Translations under genes and position numbers: made by a program
The notes under the pieces: model-generated
What the model was told of the DNA's origin: nothing
Databases searched by the model: none
What the model saw: the letters and a program-made list of their open reading frames with translations, nothing else
From: an uncultured Ferrimonas sp.
Lineage (GTDB): Bacteria; Pseudomonadota; Gammaproteobacteria; Enterobacterales; Shewanellaceae
Reading direction: 5' to 3'
Assembly: GCF_947489035.1 (NCBI RefSeq)
Contig: NZ_CANLCI010000015.1
Span: 39,829-103,828, forward strand
Length of the DNA: 64,000 nt
Shown: positions 1-10,200 of the stretch, piece after piece
Layout: the number at the start of each line of letters is the position of its first letter
Position numbering within the stretch: the stretch's first letter is position 1

Positions 1-93
1 ATCAATCTTGAATAAGCCTACCTTAGCCACAAACGCAAATGAGAACAACTATTATTTGTATTGCTGTGCCATATATTGACCGGCATCCCGTTC

Positions 94-1575
94 TCAGCAT
101 CGATCGCTTGGGCTGTCACCAACACCTGGCCAGCTTGGCAGCGGCATAAACAGCCGATCCAGCTGCAGCGATGATTCCAATGCATCGGCCAGTCGGTCTA
201 TCCCCTGTTGCTGTAACTGTTTGGGATCAATGGCGCCGCCTTGCGTCATGCCCGCCCAGCGTAACAGCAGATCACAGGCCTCGGGCTGATCAAACACACC
301 ATGCAAGTACGTACCAAGCACATTGCCATCGCCACTGAGCGCCCCTTCCGCTACGCCATTAAGTTGCAACGGTTGCTGGCCATCGACGCGAGTTTGACCG
401 GCGTGGATCTCGTAACCGCTAACGGCTTGCTGCTGGCCTAATAGCGTCACGGTGCCTTTGGCTTGGGTTAGGGTTTTCTCTGCCGCTAATTGCGTATGAC
501 ACTCTAAATACCCTAAGCCGCTGCTTTGCCCTGCCTCGCCTTCAATGCCGGACGGATCGGCAATGGTTTGTCCCAGCATCTGAAAACCGCCACAGATCCC
601 AATCAGCTTGCCACCAAAACGCAAATGACGGGCGATCTGTTGATCCCAGCCATGCTGCCTTAGCAACGCCAAGTCAGCACGCACCGATTTGGTGCCCGGA
701 ATGATGATCAGATCCGCCGCTGGCAACGGCTGCCCCGGCGGCACATAATGCAGTACAACATTAGGATGCAGCCGCAGGGCATCAAAATCGGTGTGGTTGC
801 TTAAGCGAGTAAGCCCGGTGATCACTACAGTAAACTGCGCCTGCGCGTCGGTTTGGCTAACGTTAATGGCGTCTTCGGCTTCCAGATACAAACCATGCAA
901 ATAGGGGATCACCCCAAGCACTGGCACCCCGGTTTTCGCTTCTAGCCAATCCAGTCCCGACTGCAACAACGCCACATCGCCGCGAAAGCGGTTAATGATA
1001 AAGCCTTGCACCAATTGCTGTTCCGAAGGCGAAAGCAGCTCATAGGTGCCATACAGGTGCGCAAACACGCCACCACGGTCGATGTCAGCCACTATCACCA
1101 CCGGACACTGCGCGGGCTCAGCAAACCCCATATTGGCGATGTCGCCTTCGCGCAAGTTGATCTCCGCTGGGCTGCCTGCCCCTTCTACTATCAGTGCTTG
1201 TTTATCGGCGCCCAGGCGCTCAAACGCGTTCAGCACCAATTGCAGCAACTGCGGCTTACATTGGTGATACGCCTGCGCGTCCATGTTGCGCCACACCTTG
1301 CCGGAAACAATCACTTGGGCGCCCACATCGGTGTTGGGCTTCAGCAACACCGGATTCATCTCTACCGAGGGCTCGATGCCTGCGGCCAGCGCTTGCACCG
1401 CTTGGGCACGACCAATCTCACCGCCATCAGCTGTTACGGCGCTATTCAGCGCCATGTTTTGCGATTTAAAAGGGGCGACTTTGATGCCGCGCCGCGCCAA
1501 TACTCGGCACAGCCCAGCCACGATAACGCTTTTACCCGCATCGGATGTGGTGCCTTGCACCATCAGTTTAAACAT
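94..1575 (-). CDS. cobQ: Cobyric acid synthase (CobQ/CbiP)
   Basis: This 493-residue enzyme amidates the peripheral carboxyls of adenosylcobyrinic a,c-diamide with glutamine and ATP, a late step of the corrin pathway. Near the N-terminus it has the dethiobiotin-synthetase-like nucleotide-binding motif GTTSDAGKS. The C-terminal half is a class I glutamine amidotransferase domain with the nucleophile-cysteine elbow [10 protein letters not shown] and the histidine motif GTYLHGVF. Length matches the family. I chose the ATG at 1575 because the protein begins [11 protein letters not shown] there, as homologues do; the longer frame only adds residues overlapping btuF. It lies 17 bp after btuF as the last gene of the btu operon and so should share riboswitch control. 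No other corrin-ring genes are present, which suggests a salvage role or a pathway split across the genome. Confidence 0.95.
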   Translation of the reverse strand: MFKLMVQGTTSDAGKSVIVAGLCRVLARRGIKVAPFKSQNMALNSAVTADGGEIGRAQAVQALAAGIEPSVEMNPVLLKPNTDVGAQVIVSGKVWRNMDAQAYHQCKPQLLQLVLNAFERLGADKQALIVEGAGSPAEINLREGDIANMGFAEPAQCPVVIVADIDRGGVFAHLYGTYELLSPSEQQLVQGFIINRFRGDVALLQSGLDWLEAKTGVPVLGVIPYLHGLYLEAEDAINVSQTDAQAQFTVVITGLTRLSNHTDFDALRLHPNVVLHYVPPGQPLPAADLIIIPGTKSVRADLALLRQHGWDQQIARHLRFGGKLIGICGGFQMLGQTIADPSGIEGEAGQSSGLGYLECHTQLAAEKTLTQAKGTVTLLGQQQAVSGYEIHAGQTRVDGQQPLQLNGVAEGALSGDGNVLGTYLHGVFDQPEACDLLLRWAGMTQGGAIDPKQLQQQGIDRLADALESSLQLDRLFMPLPSWPGVGDSPSDRC

Positions 1576-1592
1576 GGTTTGGGTACTCGCTG

Positions 1593-2483
1593 TTACTCGC
1601 GGTAATACACTTGGCGAGCCTGATCGATGCGCTGGCAAATTTGCGCTAATCCATCCAGCGCGCGGGGGCCATTACGATGGACAAGATCGCCATCAATGGT
1701 GAGCTGCAACTGCTGTTTGATCGCAGGGATCTCTGGCCATTGTTGCCAAGGTTGGCTTTCGCTGTTGCTAAAGCCTTGGTGGGTGGGCTTTAAGATCAAC
1801 TGCGGCGCGGCCACTAACACTTGCTCTACGCTCACTTGCGGATAATCCGCCAACGCGCTGGCAAACACATTACTGCCACCGCAGCTGCTCAGCATCTGCT
1901 CAATCCAGCCTCCAGCCACCGTGGTCAGTGGCTCGGGCCACACCTGATAAAACACCGTTACGGGCTGCCGTTGTTGGTAGCGTTGCAGTAACTGTTGCAG
2001 CCGCAATTGAAACTGCTCAGCCACTTGCTCACCTTGAGCCTTATGGCCGCTGATCGCCGCCAGCTGGCGCAACACCACGGGGATCTGCTCAAGTTGGCTC
2101 ACGCTGGAATCGATCACCGGCACGCCCACCAGTGCTAACCGTTGCAACAACTCGGCATTGGTATCGGCTTTGGCCACCACCACCAGATCGGGCTGACTCA
2201 GTAACAACGCTTCCATGTCGATGTGGTTATACCGCCCCACTCTGGGGATCTGTGTCGCGGCAGGGGGATAATCGGCGTACTCCACCGTTGCCACAATCTG
2301 TTCGCCAGCCCCCACAGCAAACAACAGTTCAACCGAGCTGGGCGACATCGCCGCAATCCGCATCGGCGTTGATGTTGTCGTTGTTGTCGCTGTCGTTTTA
2401 GTTGTTGCTGCTGATGCTGGGGCAGCAACCGCCACGGTTACCGCGCTCAGCAGCGCCCACAACAGCACAAGTTGCTTCGTCAT
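1593..2483 (-). CDS. btuF: Periplasmic cobalamin-binding protein BtuF
   Basis: This 296-residue protein is a class III periplasmic binding protein that delivers vitamin B12 to the BtuCD transporter. An N-terminal signal peptide (about residues 1-25, ending ASA) is followed by a Thr/Ala-rich linker. The Fe/B12-type binding domain starts [20 protein letters not shown] and includes the [15 protein letters not shown] segment typical of BtuF. The gene sits between btuC (31 bp upstream) and cobQ (17 bp downstream), so transport and salvage genes are in one transcript. The run of threonines encoded near 2370-2410 is low-complexity and probably a flexible spacer after the signal peptide. Confidence 0.93.
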   Translation of the reverse strand: MTKQLVLLWALLSAVTVAVAAPASAATTKTTATTTTTSTPMRIAAMSPSSVELLFAVGAGEQIVATVEYADYPPAATQIPRVGRYNHIDMEALLLSQPDLVVVAKADTNAELLQRLALVGVPVIDSSVSQLEQIPVVLRQLAAISGHKAQGEQVAEQFQLRLQQLLQRYQQRQPVTVFYQVWPEPLTTVAGGWIEQMLSSCGGSNVFASALADYPQVSVEQVLVAAPQLILKPTHQGFSNSESQPWQQWPEIPAIKQQLQLTIDGDLVHRNGPRALDGLAQICQRIDQARQVYYRE

Positions 2484-2514
2484 CTGTTATCCCTATCGAT
2501 AAAGGCCAATGCCT

Positions 2515-3507
2515 TTAGCCCGCGCGCCGTTTAAGCAACAGCACGAGAAAAAATACGCTGCCAAGAATGGCGGTAACCACCCCAACGGGCAGTTCTTGTT
2601 GGGGCAGCAGTTGTCGCGCCAGCAGATCCACCCATACCATCATGATCCCGCCAAACAGCGCGGTAGTGATAATGGTGGCGCGACTGGCCGCGCCAATTAA
2701 TAAGCGCACCATGTGCGGCACCATCAAGCCAACAAAGCCAATGCCACCGCAATAAGCCACCAACGACGCGGTCACCAATGCGGTCAGCAGCAGCATGCCC
2801 AGCCGCAATGGCACCACCGCAACGCCTTGGGTGTGGGCGCTTTCATCCCCCGCCATCAACGCTTGCAGGTGCCGCTGCCACAGCTGTACTGCCACCAGCG
2901 CCAACAACACCACCACTGCGGGGTAGATTAAGGTATCCCAACTGGCGCGAGCAAAGCTGCCAAGGCTCCAAAACAACACCGCCTGCATCGCTTGGGCGTC
3001 GCCAAAATAAAGCACCAAACTGGCCAGTGACGACAACAAGAACGATATTGCCACCCCAGCTAAAATCAGCCCTTCTACTTGGCCATCCCGCGCCATCACC
3101 ATCACCACGGCCACCGCGATCAGCGAACCTAAAAAGGCAGCCAACGGCAAGCCAATGCCAGTAATGCCGCCGCTCAGCGCCAACACCGCCCCCAGCGATG
3201 CACCAGCGGAGATCCCAAACAAAAACGGATCCGCTAATGGGTTACGCGTAACGCTTTGCAGCACCGAGCCCGATAACGCCAGCCCGGCACCACACAACAA
3301 CGCCAACAGCACCCGCGGCAAGCGCAGCTCAACCACAATCCGTTCCGCCACATTGGCTGGGGCCGCGCCAACCGCTTTGTGCCATAACGCCGCTGCTACC
3401 TGAGTTAACGACAGATCAGCACTGCCATAGGCGATGGCGATCAGCGGCGAGAAGACACCAGCAATGCACAACAGCAGCAATAGAGTGCGAGAGGAGACCA
3501 AACTCAT
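2515..3507 (-). CDS. btuC: Vitamin B12 ABC transporter permease BtuC
   Basis: This 330-residue inner-membrane permease belongs to the FecCD family and forms a dimeric channel for cobalamin with the ATPase BtuD. The sequence is hydrophobic throughout, with the family hallmarks LPRVLLALLCGAGLALSG and RNPLADPFLFGISAGASLG in the N-terminal half and GFVGLMVPHMVRLLIG in the C-terminal half; about ten membrane helices are expected for this family. The start at 3507 overlaps the btuD stop codon (ATGA), a sign of translational coupling. The longer frame starting at 3585 would run far into btuD and is less likely. Confidence 0.94.
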   Translation of the reverse strand: MSLVSSRTLLLLLCIAGVFSPLIAIAYGSADLSLTQVAAALWHKAVGAAPANVAERIVVELRLPRVLLALLCGAGLALSGSVLQSVTRNPLADPFLFGISAGASLGAVLALSGGITGIGLPLAAFLGSLIAVAVVMVMARDGQVEGLILAGVAISFLLSSLASLVLYFGDAQAMQAVLFWSLGSFARASWDTLIYPAVVVLLALVAVQLWQRHLQALMAGDESAHTQGVAVVPLRLGMLLLTALVTASLVAYCGGIGFVGLMVPHMVRLLIGAASRATIITTALFGGIMMVWVDLLARQLLPQQELPVGVVTAILGSVFFLVLLLKRRAG

Positions 3508-4346
3508 GGTTGCTCCTGCTCTAAGGCAGTTTGCCACGGTTGATATTGATAGCGGATCTGCGGCCGGTGACTGTTGGATGGGCAATCAACCAAGGCATTA
3601 ACCTGAAACACCGTTTTGATCATCTCGGGGGTGAGTACCTCGGCAGGGCTGCCATTCGCAATAAGCTGCCCCTGTTGCAGTAACAGCAGCCTATCGCAAT
3701 AGGCTGCCGCTAAATTGAGATCGTGGATAGAGGCAATGACGGTGATCCCCAATGAACGAACCAGCTCTAACACCTCGATTTGATAGTGCACATCAAGGTG
3801 GTTAGTGGGTTCATCCAAGATCAGGATCTGCGGGCGCTGCAGCATCGCGCGCGCGATCAGCAACCGCTGTTGCTCGCCACCAGACAGGTGATCGTAACGC
3901 TGCTCGGCCAGATGGGACAGTTCCACCCGCGCTAACAGCGCATCAATCTGCTGTTGTTCACCACGGTCATTACTGCGTTGCCAAAAGCGCTGGTGTGCCA
4001 ACAAGCCCGTTGCCATAAATTGGCGCACGGTCATGGCAAACCCCACCGGCGAGTGCTGCGTAACCACCGCAATGCGTTGCGCCAACTGCCGCTGGCTCAA
4101 CACGGATAACGCTTGGCTGCCGATGTAGATGCTGCCACTGCTGGGTTTCAGGTAGCGGTATAAGCAACGCAATAAGGTTGACTTGCCCGCCCCATTTGGC
4201 CCCAATAAGCCGACAAATTCGCCCCGCTGTACCGCAAAGCTTATCTGTGCCAGCACCAGTTTTTCTGGGCAGGCCCAGCTTAACTCCGCCACCGAAATCG
4301 CAGGGCTGTCGTCCGCCGTTATGGGGGGCACAAGTTGCAGCATCAC
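3504..4346 (-). CDS. btuD: Vitamin B12 ABC transporter ATP-binding protein BtuD
   Basis: This 280-residue ABC ATPase drives cobalamin import through BtuC. All core motifs are visible: Walker A GPNGAGKS, the ABC signature LSGGEQQR, Walker B ILILDEP followed by TNHLD, and the switch histidine in SIHDLN. The order in this operon is btuB, btuD, btuC, btuF, with btuD starting only 6 bp after the btuB stop. The C-terminal 35 residues beyond the nucleotide-binding domain show no recognisable domain. Members of the closely related haem and siderophore transporters look similar, but the riboswitch and the btuB/cobQ neighbours settle the substrate as a corrinoid. Confidence 0.94.
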   Translation of the reverse strand: MMLQLVPPITADDSPAISVAELSWACPEKLVLAQISFAVQRGEFVGLLGPNGAGKSTLLRCLYRYLKPSSGSIYIGSQALSVLSQRQLAQRIAVVTQHSPVGFAMTVRQFMATGLLAHQRFWQRSNDRGEQQQIDALLARVELSHLAEQRYDHLSGGEQQRLLIARAMLQRPQILILDEPTNHLDVHYQIEVLELVRSLGITVIASIHDLNLAAAYCDRLLLLQQGQLIANGSPAEVLTPEMIKTVFQVNALVDCPSNSHRPQIRYQYQPWQTALEQEQP

Positions 4347-4352
4347 ATCGCC

Positions 4353-6158
4353 TTATAGGTTGTTGTAGCTTACGCCAAGGAACCACTGGCGACCGGGGGT
4401 GTTGTAAATCTCGCCCGGATTAAAGCCCAAGTTACTGGTGGTGTCGGCATCAAAGGCGTTGTTGAGCTTGGCTTGTACGCTCCAAGCGGCACTAAGCTGG
4501 TAGCCTAAAGCGAAGTTGACACTGTGGTAGGCATCGAGATACTCGTTGCCAGACACAAAACGCTTACCTTGGTAGTGGTAATCCGCACGGGCATCAAACT
4601 GCTGCCAATCGTAGCTGATGGCGTAATCCAGTTCGTGCTCTGAACGGCCTTTCAATTCAGTATTGTGGCCCTTATCTTCAGCATCCAGATAGGTGTACGC
4701 CAATTCATGGGATACGCCCGCCAGATCGAACTGGGCCCCTAACTCGATCCCACGTAAGCGCGCCTTACCAATATTGATTGGCTTGCCCGCAGTGCTATCC
4801 CAAATGATCAGTTCATCAATGTCGTTATTAAACAGCGACAAATAAGCCGACGCCACAGCACCGCTGTAATCCAGCGCAAGCTCCGTGTTTTTCGATTCTT
4901 CAGGGGCGAGATCCGGGTTGCTGGAAAACGGGTAATAGAGATCATTAAAGGTTGGCGCATGGAAGCCGGTACCCGCGCTGGCTGATACACGCCACTCGCT
5001 GTTCACTTCATACGCTGCGCCCAAGTTGTAAGTAGTGGCGTAATCGACGTTTTCAATGTCGTCGTAGCGCACTGCCCCTTCCAGCAACCATTGGCCGATG
5101 TCGGCACGGGCTAAGGTGTAAACCGCTACGGTTGCACGCTCATCAACGGGGTAGTTACCCCCAAAAGTATCGCCATACACTTGCTCGTCGAAGTAATCGA
5201 CACCACCGGACAACACCAGCTGTGAGCTCAGTTGATACTGACTGGCAATGCTGGCTTGATCCCGCTGGGTTTCAAAACGAGTGATGCCGGGCACACCCTC
5301 TTTAAAATCATCGGCGCGATCTTGCGATTGACCTAAGTTCACCTTGGTGGTGACCGCATCCGTTTGGTACACCGCGCCGAGATCCCACAGGTAGTTTTCA
5401 AAATCGCTTTGGTTACCACCGTAGCTGCTATCAAATTCACGGTTACCGCGGTTGTATTGGCCAACCCAAGTTAGCTGGAACTGTTGATTTAATTGCTGCT
5501 GACCATTGATCCCGACGGCGGTACGATCGTAACCGTCATCGTCGGTTTCGCCATCAGACAGTACATCAAACCCATCGCTGCGCTCTTGGCTGATGGAGAT
5601 GCTGGTTTGGCCATCGCCGTGGCTTAAGCCAGCACCGCCCGCAAAGCGGCGGTAGTCGTCGCTGCCAAACTCCATCGAGGCAATAAACTGCTTGCTCTCC
5701 AGTTGGCGGGTAAAAATTTGGATCACGCCGCCAATGGCATCGCTGCCCCATACCGCTGCACGTGGGCCTTTCACCACTTCAATGCGTTCAATTTGGTCCG
5801 GCGCAATGGTTGAAAATGCCGCACCGCCATTGGTGGCTGATGCGATCCGCACTCCATCCACCAAGACCAGTACTTGGTTAGAGTTGGCGCCTCGAATACG
5901 AACCGATGAGAGCTGCGCCACACCGCCACTGCGGGTAACACTGATCCCCGGCAGGCGTTCCAACAGATCCACGACGGATTTGGGGTTGATCGCTTCGATT
6001 TCGCTGCGTTCAACGGTGTTCACCACCGCCAGTTGCATCTCTGGGGCGGTATCAAAGCGAGAGCCGGTAACGGTAATGGTTTCAATGTCATCCGCATAGG
6101 CGGAAGAAGCGGCGGCCAAAGCGATGGCAACCAAAGACAAGCGCGTTTTTAAACTCAT
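4353..6158 (-). CDS. btuB: TonB-dependent cobalamin receptor BtuB
   Basis: This 601-residue outer-membrane receptor imports cobalamin using TonB energy. It has a signal peptide (about residues 1-22, ending AYA), a TonB-box-like stretch IETITVTGSR, a plug domain with LLERLPGISV, RIRGANSNQVLVLVDGV and IERIEVVKGPRAAVWGSDAI, and a C-terminal beta-barrel of about 460 residues. The final residues GVSYNNL end in leucine rather than the usual aromatic residue of an outer-membrane barrel. The cobalamin riboswitch about 170 bp upstream supports cobalamin rather than another ligand. It is the first full-length gene of the btuBDCF-cobQ operon. Confidence 0.95.
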   Translation of the reverse strand: MSLKTRLSLVAIALAAASSAYADDIETITVTGSRFDTAPEMQLAVVNTVERSEIEAINPKSVVDLLERLPGISVTRSGGVAQLSSVRIRGANSNQVLVLVDGVRIASATNGGAAFSTIAPDQIERIEVVKGPRAAVWGSDAIGGVIQIFTRQLESKQFIASMEFGSDDYRRFAGGAGLSHGDGQTSISISQERSDGFDVLSDGETDDDGYDRTAVGINGQQQLNQQFQLTWVGQYNRGNREFDSSYGGNQSDFENYLWDLGAVYQTDAVTTKVNLGQSQDRADDFKEGVPGITRFETQRDQASIASQYQLSSQLVLSGGVDYFDEQVYGDTFGGNYPVDERATVAVYTLARADIGQWLLEGAVRYDDIENVDYATTYNLGAAYEVNSEWRVSASAGTGFHAPTFNDLYYPFSSNPDLAPEESKNTELALDYSGAVASAYLSLFNNDIDELIIWDSTAGKPINIGKARLRGIELGAQFDLAGVSHELAYTYLDAEDKGHNTELKGRSEHELDYAISYDWQQFDARADYHYQGKRFVSGNEYLDAYHSVNFALGYQLSAAWSVQAKLNNAFDADTTSNLGFNPGEIYNTPGRQWFLGVSYNNL

Positions 6159-6177
6159 GGGGGATCCTATTGTTGAG

Positions 6178-6243
6178 TTAAAAGCGCGGGAACAGTATGA
6201 GGGACAACAGCACTAACGCCGCTGCCAACAGAATAGCTTTCAT
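6178..6243 (-). CDS. Possible 21-residue membrane peptide before btuB
   Basis: A short open frame starts with ATG at 6243 and stops with TAA at 6178, 19 bp before btuB and downstream of the cobalamin riboswitch. It would encode a basic N-terminus (MK), a run of hydrophobic residues (AILLAAALVLLSLILF) and a basic end (PRF), which is the profile of a single-span membrane micropeptide. No strong Shine-Dalgarno sequence is visible before the ATG. It may be a real small protein co-regulated with btuB, a leader peptide that couples translation, or a chance frame. I do not recognise a family. Confidence 0.35.
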   Translation of the reverse strand: MKAILLAAALVLLSLILFPRF

Positions 6244-6329
6244 TTGTTATCTGGCGTCAGATTCCTTGCAACGCCAACATCAAAAATCAACCACCTGCTC
6301 AAGTAACCCGCTTGAGTCAAATTTGCAGA

Positions 6330-6472
6330 GTAAGGTAGGTCTCCTGGCTTTCAGCATCTCAACTCGCCCCTTCCCGGCTCTGCCAGTGGTGATGACGTGT
6401 CGCTCTGAATACAGTTGCGAGTACAGCCGCGGATTCGCACCGCGTTCCCTGTTATGCCTTGCGGCACCTTAA
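6330..6472 (-). promoter_or_regulatory. Cobalamin riboswitch
   Basis: Read on the minus strand, this stretch contains the hallmark elements of an adenosylcobalamin riboswitch in the right order: AGGTGCCGCAAGGC, AACAGGGAA, GTGCGAATCCGCGGCTG, CGCAACTGTA, CACCACTGGCAGAG with GGGAAGG, and the B12 box AGCCAGGAGACCTACCTT at 6332-6350. It ends about 170 bases before btuB. In related bacteria such elements repress B12 uptake genes when cobalamin is plentiful, so it should control the whole btuB-cobQ operon. Confidence 0.95.
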
Positions 6473-6487
6473 ACTGGAGCTCGCCAC

Positions 6488-6783
6488 CAAGGCGAGATCA
6501 GGCGGAATTGTGCCAGAGTTAATCCAGAACACAAGCCAAACGTTTAGATGGCTAGATAGCCATTTGCTATGAGTTATGTTGATGTCGATCTGATCAGCCA
6601 GAGATAAGTGGCTAACGCGGCCTCTGGCTGACAACGATTGCGCGGAAAACGGGCTAAGATCGGCCAAAGTTACCGCGAAAGCGGCTCTGGCTGACAAAAA
6701 CGGCATTTTTGCGGTACTGAACAGGGATTTTCGCGGTGGTGATTGCTAGCATGGTCACACGTATTTCACAGTGTTACCAAATC
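6488..6783. other. Intergenic region upstream of the B12 riboswitch
   Basis: This stretch should hold the btu operon promoter (minus strand) and the start region of the small gene at 6784. It contains two imperfect copies of a phrase around GGCTCTGGCTGACAA (near 6622-6640 and 6680-6697), each followed by an A-rich segment. I see no convincing coding frame. The 84-residue frame over its left part runs into the riboswitch and is discounted. Confidence 0.4.
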
Positions 6784-7083
6784 ATGACTGAGCAAACTTT
6801 CGAACCCAAAGCCAATGACGAACTCGTTTGTCTGATCCTTCACGCCCAGCACCTGATCAACGCTCAGACCCTGTATCGCCAAGATATCTCTGAGCAGTTC
6901 AACCTGATCTTTCAGCCTGAAGGCGAACAGTTGATCTGCCCAATCAGTGATCAGCAAGTGGCCAGCGCCGACTTCCCTGCGTGGCTCGGTCAGTTTCAAA
7001 GCGACAGCAACCGCCGCGAACTGGGCGACGTGATTTTTGTTGCCATTGGCACCATGTTGCAGCTGTGGTCTTTACGTCAGTAA
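6784..7083 (+). CDS. Hypothetical protein, 99 residues
   Basis: This small, soluble-looking protein has no family I can recognise. It is moderately acidic, has no signal peptide or membrane segment, and ends in a hydrophobic helix-like stretch (ELGDVIFVAIGTMLQLWSL). The start is uncertain: the same frame is open from a GTG at 6736 and an ATG at 6751. I chose the ATG at 6784 (MTEQTFEP) because the residues before it look unlike a protein N-terminus, although no good ribosome-binding site precedes any of them. A strong hairpin terminator follows 27 bp after the stop, which supports a real transcription unit. Confidence 0.65.
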   Translation: MTEQTFEPKANDELVCLILHAQHLINAQTLYRQDISEQFNLIFQPEGEQLICPISDQQVASADFPAWLGQFQSDSNRRELGDVIFVAIGTMLQLWSLRQ

Positions 7084-7110
7084 AGCGATATTCCATCGCA
7101 CTGCATCAAC

Positions 7111-7138
7111 AAAACCCGCCAACTTGGCGGGTTTTGTT
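7111..7138. terminator. Bidirectional rho-independent terminator
   Basis: An 11-bp perfect stem (AAAACCCGCCA pairing with TGGCGGGTTTT) with a 3-base loop lies between two convergent genes. Its A and T flanks would give a U-tract in either direction. Confidence 0.9.
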
Positions 7139-7226
7139 ATTTGGGGCTTGGCGCGATGACTGGAATTGCCTAGTGGCAGCAGCCCCTATCGTTCCAGACT
7201 AAGCCTTCACGGGATCCAGCCTTTCG

Positions 7227-10200
7227 TTAAACCCCTTTATGGTTTCTTTTACGCCAAGCCAGCAACAGAAGAGCGACGCCAGAGAACAGCAGTAATTGCG
7301 GCGACAGTGCACCGCTGCTGCGGCGTTGATAAGAAAGCCCATTGTACGCATCAAGGTGATCGGCAATGCCGTCATTGTCTTGATCAGGCAGTTCGCGATC
7401 ATCACGAATGCCATTGCCATCGGCATCAACCCCAAACAGCACCCCATTAATTTGGTGATCCACCCCATCATCAATGCCATCAGCATCAGCATCAAAGCCG
7501 GTGAAGTAGATCAATTGCGGGTTTTCTTCAATATCCGGAATGCCATCACCATCGGCGTCGTCATCGCTGTGATTGGCGATCCCATCGCCATCAATGTCTG
7601 CCAAGCTGCCAAAGGCACCCACGGCCCCATCAACCACATCAATCAAGCCGTCGTTATCCATATCGATGGTGCCATCTAAGCGACCATCGCCATTGGCGTC
7701 CAATATGTCTGACGAACCGTACTGTTCGATGTCGTAATTGCTGCCATCACTGCGTAGTTGCAGCGTATTTGGAATGCCATCGCCGTTGCTGTCGACCATC
7801 TCATCTTGCTGCCACAGCAACTCGGAACCCTCGTCCATCAGGCCGTTTGAATCGTCATCAACTTGCCCTGATTCGGTAATGTCGGTGATGCCGTCATTAT
7901 CAGAATCCAAATCGAGGTGATTCATAATGCCGTCGCCATCATGGTCGAAGTCGCGGTAGCGTTGTGCGATGGCATCCAGGTTGTGATAAGCATCATCAAC
8001 GCCATCGAGGTTGTCGTCACGGCGTTCCGGTTCTAGCTCACCGTTGCCATCCACGTCGGCATCAAACAGATTCCAAATGCCGTCCTGATCCTGATCTTCA
8101 TGGGCAACTCTGGAACTCTCTTGGCTGCCAACGAAGCCACCTTTGCCCGCCGCTGCGGCCATTGGATCCAGATTAATGTTAAGACTCAAAAAAAACTCTA
8201 ATTGGTCGGCAATGCCATCGTTATCCGAGTCACGATCCTCAGCATCTAACGTGCCATCAAAATCAGTATCTACCGCCGTTTCTAAGCGATTAGGAAGGCC
8301 ATCTTTATCGGCATCTTGCCCCAGCATGATCTCGGCAATCACTGCCTCAAGCTCGATAATTGAATCCAACTGACCGCTGCCTAACTGCTGCACCGCATAA
8401 TTGATGATGCTGAGGATCTGCTGCAGCTGCTCTGGATCAATGCTGCTAACCCCAGCATTCACATAGGTTTCTACGCTTGGCTCTGGCCCCTGCTGATCTG
8501 CAAAGTGGTGGATAGCCCGCAACGCGTGTTCAGCTACGGTTAAAATGGGCTCGCCAACGGATGATCGGATCTGCTCAGTAAAGCCTAACTGATCGCGATA
8601 ACTGGCCATAACCCACAGCTGCAAACCGATGTGTTCTGCCTGCAAGGTTACACTGGCTGCCGTTACCTCAAGCGCGACGCTTTGTTCTGGCTCTGAGCCT
8701 CGATACCACTGATAACTTATCGACTCTGCTGCAACGCCATCGGGATCCGTCACCACGGCCGTTAACGTCTGCTCTGCCACAGCGAGGCCATCAATTCGAA
8801 CTCTGCCAACGCGATTACTCGAGAACTCATAATCGGCCACGGCATTGCTGTTGCCTGCTAGATCGGTAACGGCGTCAGCCAACAGTGACAGGTTAATCGA
8901 TTCGCCCTGAGAGACCACCGCGCCGACAAGCTGGAACTGGCTTGAGCCACCGCTGATCTCTGTGAGCACCGCATTGTTCAGCGTAAAGTCCGTCACTTCT
9001 AGCTCGGACACAGCTTCAGAAAAAGTAAGGTCGATAACAAACTGATCGCCCTGTTCATTCCAATCGTGCGTGTAGGTTGCCTCCGGTGCAGTGCGGTCGT
9101 AGATCACCAGCATCGGCGCCGATGCCGCGTTCGGATTGCCCGCAAGATCTTGTGCTGCTGCGGCCACAACCGATATCGACACTTCACCCTCGGCTTGCGG
9201 CGTTACCGTAAATTGAAAACCGCCCTCCATCACCTGCCAGTTGGATGGTTCGCCATTCAGTAATTGCACTCCATCCATGCCAAAGCCAGCGACAACTTCA
9301 TTGAATGTTACGCTGACAACAAAAGGCTTGTTCGTCACTTCCACACTGCTTAACAGCTGCACCACTGGGGCAGAATCATCAAACAGCAGTTCCAAAGGAT
9401 TTGAGGCGCTGTTGCCATTACTTGCTGCATCTTCAGCCACCGCCGCTGGCACTAACACCGTTACCGCACCATCAGCGGTTGGCGTGATCTCCGCGCTGTA
9501 ACTAGTACCGCTGCCACTGAAACTGGATACCGTGCCGTTAGTTAATTGCAGATCGGTTTGGGTAAAGCCGCTGACGGCTTCGCTGAACTCAATGCTGATG
9601 CTGAATGCACCGTTCACTGTGTCGCTGACTGTAGATAGCACTACCGTCGGTGCACTGCCATCAAAGCTAACCGCCAATGAATTAGAGGCGCTGTTGCCAT
9701 TGGTGGCGAGATCTTCAGCCACCGCCGCTGGTACTAACACCGTCACCGCGCCGTCAGCGGTTGGTGTGATCTCCGCGCTGTAACTAGTACCGCTGCCACT
9801 GAAACTGGATACCGTGGCGTTGGTTAACTGCAGATCGGTTTGGGTGAAGCCGCTGACGGGTTCGCTGAACTCAATGCTGATATTAAATGCGCCATTAACG
9901 GTACTACTAGTGCCGGATAGCACCACCGTTGGTGCGCTGCCATCAAAGCTAACAGCCAATGAATTGGAAGCGCTGTTGCCATTGGTTGCTGCGTCCTGAG
10001 CCACCGCCGCTGGCACTAACACCGTCACCGTACCATCAGCGGTTGGCACTATGGTGGCGCTGTAACTGCCGCCGCTGCCACTGAAACTGGATACCGTGCC
10101 GTTGGTTAATTGCAGATCGGTTTGGGTAAAGCCGCTGACGGACTCGCTGAACTCAATGCTGACATTGAATGCGCCGTTCACTGTACCGTTGGCACCAGCC

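Noticed and set aside
38..58. Fur-box-like AT-rich sequence at the left edge
   Set aside because: Only about 10 of 19 positions agree with the Fur consensus, which is too weak to report as a site.
1006..1605. Plus-strand frame of 199 residues
   Set aside because: It lies entirely antisense to cobQ, whose motifs are complete.
6452..6706. Minus-strand frame of 84 residues
   Set aside because: It runs into the conserved 5' part of the cobalamin riboswitch and has no protein family features.
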